Origin: Limonium bicolor
Taxonomy: Eukaryota; Streptophyta; Magnoliopsida; Caryophyllales; Plumbaginaceae
Assembly: GCA_023374045.1 (NCBI GenBank)
Contig: CM041783.1
Coordinates: forward strand, 119,413,503 to 119,477,502
Reading direction: 5' to 3'
Length of the DNA stretch: 64,000 nt
Part shown: positions 60,781 through 64,000 of the stretch, piece after piece
Numbering within the stretch: the first letter of the stretch is position 1
How the letters are laid out: each line of letters starts with the position of its first letter
Translations under genes and position numbers: made by a program
Notes under the pieces: generated by a model
What the model saw: the letters and a program-made list of their open reading frames with translations, nothing else
Databases searched by the model: none
Told to the model about the DNA's origin: nothing

Positions 60781-61859
60781 TTGCTGGAAGCCGGCTTTAT
60801 TAGAAAAGTTTTTTATCCAAAATGGCTATCGAATGTAGTTTTGGTTAAAAAGGCAAACGGAAAATGGAGGATGTGTGTGGATTTCACAGATTTGAATAAA
60901 GCTTGTCCGAAAGATTTCTACCCTTTACCTTCCATAGATAAGCTCGTAGCGGCAACAACGCAGAGTAGCGTGATGAGCTTTTTAGATGCGTTCTCTGGGT
61001 ATAACCAAATAATGAACAAAAATGACCAAGAGAAAACATCTTTTGTCACCTCGACCGGTATTTTTGCTACAAGGTCATGCCGTTTGGATTAAAAAATGCA
61101 GGAGCAACCTTTCAGCGAATGATTGACGAGGTATTCCGGGAACAGTTGTCCCGAAATGTAGAGGCATATGTGGATGATATAGTAGTAGGAGTGATTCTAT
61201 AGCCCAACATGGAAGACCTTGAGGAAACCTTCAATACCCTGGATAAATACAAAATCAAGCTAAATCTTGAAAAATGCGTCTTCGGGGTCACTCAAGGAAA
61301 GTTTTTGGGGTTTATAGTCGGACAGAGAGGAATTGAGGTTGATCCGGACAAAACTCAAGCAGTTCTCAACCTTCCGCAGCCAAGAAACATTAAGGACGTA
61401 CAAGCCCTGAATGGAAGGCTCACTGCTTTAAGTAGATTTTGCTCCAAGCTCCAAGAAAAATCTATCCCATTTTTTAATGTCCTCCGGAAAAATAAAAAAT
61501 TCCAGTGGGATACGGAGTGTATAGACGCCTTCGAACAAATCAAGAAAATGCTTCAGGAGCTTCCGAAGCTTGGCGTTCCGTCACCAGGCCAGGATCTATT
61601 CTTATACCTATCAGTCTCGGAATGGGCGGTGGCAGCGGTCTTAGTCATGGAGGAGGAAAAGAAGGAAATCCCTGTCTATTTTACCGGAAAGATCTTAACC
61701 GCCGCGGAGACAAGATATTCTAATATCGAAAAAGTTTTGTTTGCTCTTGTAATCGCATCCAGGAAATTGAAACCATACTTCCAGTCGCACCGAATCACCG
61801 TCCGAACTAATTGGCCCCTAAGACAATCACCAATAACCCGAACGCCTCCGGAAGGATGA
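60781..61859 (+). pseudogene. Tat-lineage reverse transcriptase and RNase H (E6)
   Basis: RT begins LLEAGFIRKVFYPKWLSNVV and continues KKANGKWRMCVDFTDLNKACP and FLDAFSGYNQI, the signature of the Tat group. A 1-nt loss near 61063 shifts frame before MPFGLKNAGATFQRM and the catalytic YVDD (61167-61178). A TAG stop follows at 61200-61202. The C-terminal half (LEKCVFGVTQGKFLGFIV, RNIKDVQALNGRLTALSRF) and the first RNase H (FLYLSVSEWAVAAVL, ETRYSNIEKVLFALV, ASRKLKPYFQSH) read through to about 61810, then frame is lost. Family role: copying element RNA into DNA in virus-like particles. Inactive as sequenced. Confidence 0.92.
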
Positions 61860-62424
61860 TTACTTGGACGGTGGAGCTTACTCAATTTGAAATCCATTAT
61901 GTTCCTCGGACAGCAATAAGAGCCCAGGCCCTGGTTGATTTTATCACCGAGGCAAGTTTCTTCTGTCAAGAAGAGCGGGAAGTCCCGTACAAGATGTGGG
62001 TGGACGGAGCTAGGTGTAAAACCGGTGCGGGGGTTGGGGTTGTGATCCAAACTCCCGATGGAAGGAAAATGAATCATGCGGTAAGGTTGGAATTTGAGGT
62101 AACAAACAATGAAGCAGAATACGAGGCGTTGATACAGGGACTGGAAATAGCCTATGCTCTGGGGGTGACGGAGCTGGAAATACAATCTGATTCCTTGCTC
62201 ATAGCAAGGCAAAGTGAGAACATCTTCGAAACAAAGGAGGAAAAATTGAAACTTTACTTGATAAAGGTACAAGATCTAAGGGCAAGATTTTCAAATGCAA
62301 TCTCCGACATATACCCAGAGACCAAAACTCGGAGGCCGATGTACTGGCTAAACTAGCGAGTATAGCAGAAGGAATACCGGCGGAAGTCCACCTACAATTA
62401 AGGGAATACTCGAGTATAGGTAGG
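61811..62424 (+). pseudogene. Second (archaeal-type) RNase H of Tat element (E6)
   Basis: After RITWTVELTQFEIHYVP and RAQALVDFI comes a second RNase H-like domain: KMWVDGARCKTGAGVGVVI, NNEAEYEALIQGLEIA and LEIQSDSLLIARQ. It carries the expected acidic residues (D in WVDGA, E in EAEYEAL, D in QSDS). A duplicated RNase H is a known trait of the Tat lineage. A frameshift near 62310 moves the tail (SEADVLAKLASIAEGIP) into another frame. Confidence 0.88.
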
Positions 62425-63662
62425 ATGGAGACAATGACAGTTGAGATAGCCGATTTGAGTGAATCATGGATGACCCCGATTGTCCGGTACATCCAGCAAG
62501 GGACACTACCGAAGGAAGAAAAAGAGGCCAAAACAATAAAAAGAAGGGCAGCATCGTTCTTTTTCGAAAATGGCCAGCTGTACAAGCGATCTTTTGGCAG
62601 ACCATCACTGAAGTGTTTGACAGAAAGTCAAGGACTAGAGCTTGTCAGCGAAGTCCACGACGGGGTGTGCGGCAACCACCAAGGAGGAAGGGCGGTAATG
62701 CATAAAATTTTAAGGATGGGTTACTTTTGGCCAGCAATCCAAAAAATGTGCGGAGACTATGTTAAGAAATGTGCGCAGTGCCAGTTACACGGTCCAAGGG
62801 TTGGAAACCCACCTGTGGAGATGAAATCTATCACCTCCGGTCCCTTTTGCGAAATGGGGATTGGATATCGTTGGACCATTTCCAGAGGCTTCTCCCGGAA
62901 GGTATAGATACTTGTATGTGGCGGTAGACTACTTCACCAAATGGGTAGAGGCTCTTCCGGTAGTAAGTATAACTGCACGAAAGACAGAGGAATTTGTTTG
63001 GAAGAACGTCGTGTGTCGGTTTGGCATACCGAGGGTAATCATAACGGACAACGGCGCGCAGTTCAATTGCAAAAACTTTAGGGAGTTTTGCGAAGAATGG
63101 AAGATTGACTTGAGATTCGCGTCTGTAGCTCATCCACAAGCAAATGGCCAGGTTGAAAATACAAATGGACAAATCATAAAAGCTCTGAAAAGAAAGTTGG
63201 AAGGTAAAAAAGGAAGGTGGGCGGAGGTACTACCACAAGTCCTATGGGCCAACCGGAGAAACCCCTTACAGATTGACGTACGGTCTGGAAGCGGTGGTAC
63301 CCGCGGAAATTATGATACCGTCAAAAAGGATTGAAGGGTACGAAGAAGAAGAGAACGACGAAGGCATCCGAGATGAGTTGGATGTCTTGGATGAAAAACG
63401 AATGATCGCTGATTTAAAAAATCAAAATGACAAGTTGAGAATTGAACGTCATTTCAATAAGAGGGTAAGGGAATGGTATTTTTCCGCAGGTGACTTGGTA
63501 CTTCGGGAGGTAAAACAACCAGCTAAATTACAACCTCAGTGGGAAGGCCCATATATCGTTCAAGCTAAGACAGACCGAGCATCTTATAGGCTCCGAAATG
63601 TGGACGGAAGTGATCTGCCACATTCCTGGCACGCTGAATGCCTCAAGAAGTTCTATGTGTAA
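62425..63662 (+). pseudogene. Integrase of Tat element (E6)
   Basis: Zinc-binding HHCC region: EVHDGVCGNHQGGRA followed by GYFWPAIQKM and KKCAQCQ (about 62650-62790). A frameshift near 62860 leads to the catalytic core: DIVGPFPEASPGRYRYLYVA, VIITDNGAQFNCKNF and AHPQANGQVENTNGQI, giving the D,D,E triad. Another shift near 63270 leads to TYGLEAVVPAEIMIPS, then WYFSAGDLVLREVKQP and QWEGPYIV of the C-terminal domain, ending with LKKFYV and TAA at 63660-63662. Family role: insertion of the cDNA into chromosomes. Catalytic residues are present but the ORF is split in at least two places. Confidence 0.9.
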
Positions 63663-64000
63663 TATCTTTTTTTCGGCTACAGGTTAATGAATTGTTTGTT
63701 AAAAAGCACAGGAATAATCTCATATGGATGACCGAAGATCTCACAAGCAGTAGCAGTAGCAATGAAGCGTTTTACTTGACGGTCTCAGTTGTCTTGTTTT
63801 CAAAACGTTTTACTCACCGGTAATGGTGTATAAGTTTTCGGACAAAAACAAAAACGTTGCAAAAACAATTTTTCCCTTACTCAAAGACAAGGAGCAAAGA
63901 GTTTTAAGAAAAGAAAAGAAAGACAAAGAATGTAACCGACGATCTCACCATGAGCAATGGTAGAGTGTTTTGTATCCGACGATCTACCATCAACGATGGT
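63663..64000 (+). other. E6 3' non-coding region with short tandem repeat
   Basis: Untranslated tail after integrase. At about 63936-64000 two copies of a unit starting CCGACGATCT(C)ACCAT and ending CAATGGT/CGATGGT occur. Within each, ACCAT...ATGGT can pair. The window ends inside this region. Tat-lineage elements commonly carry tandem repeats here. Confidence 0.6.

Overview
The window looks like a transposon-dense, gene-poor stretch of a flowering-plant nuclear genome, most probably a eudicot. The evidence is a five-exon Aux/IAA auxin-response gene with plant-type GT-AG introns, plant L1-type LINE sequence, Ty3/gypsy retrotransposons primed by initiator tRNA-Met, Stowaway-like MITEs and long AT-rich tracts. 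I cannot name the species. Only one host gene (13740-15623, + strand) is supported. No rRNA, tRNA, CRISPR or bacterial operon structure was seen.

Layout. 1-4975: minus-strand Ty3/gypsy element (E1) with decayed pol and gag, PBS and LTR. 4976-10786: leader, PBS and 5.6-kb LTR of a second minus-strand element (E2) into whose leader E1 is inserted. 10787-13106: small DNA-transposon-like units, including a 1.34-kb long-inverted-repeat element with telomere-box and GATTCAC repeats, and a Stowaway-like MITE. 13107-15623: promoter region and Aux/IAA gene. 16752-22520: decayed LINE. 23342-33702: minus-strand element E3 (gag, PBS, long LTR) whose LTR is interrupted by a plus-strand LTR, E4 (29203-33107). 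33703-35653: unassigned DNA with a remnant resembling the long-inverted-repeat element. 35654-42455: minus-strand 3' LTR E5, its polypurine tract and non-coding interior. 42456-60422: the most striking object, a head-to-tail array of five ~2.46-kb LTRs alternating with four ~1.41-kb non-coding interiors, each interior with a PBS and a polypurine tract. 60423-64000: plus-strand Tat-lineage Ty3/gypsy pol (RT, RNase H, second RNase H, integrase) with frameshifts.

The LTRs of E1, E4, E5 and the array share an unusual module: two to six short inverted repeats built on CCGAACTT/AAGTTCGG-type arms, spaced about 50-75 bp. Arm sequence differs between families while pairing is kept. In E1, E4 and the array a further conserved block lies beside it. 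The combination of this hairpin module with a tandem, LTR-sharing, non-autonomous array is the best candidate here for something undescribed.

The Aux/IAA gene is a nuclear transcriptional repressor with recognisable domains I-IV. Its exon 1/exon 2 junction is out of frame at the best-looking acceptor and in frame only at an acceptor 5 nt further on. Small indels are frequent among the array copies, so residual assembly errors are possible throughout.
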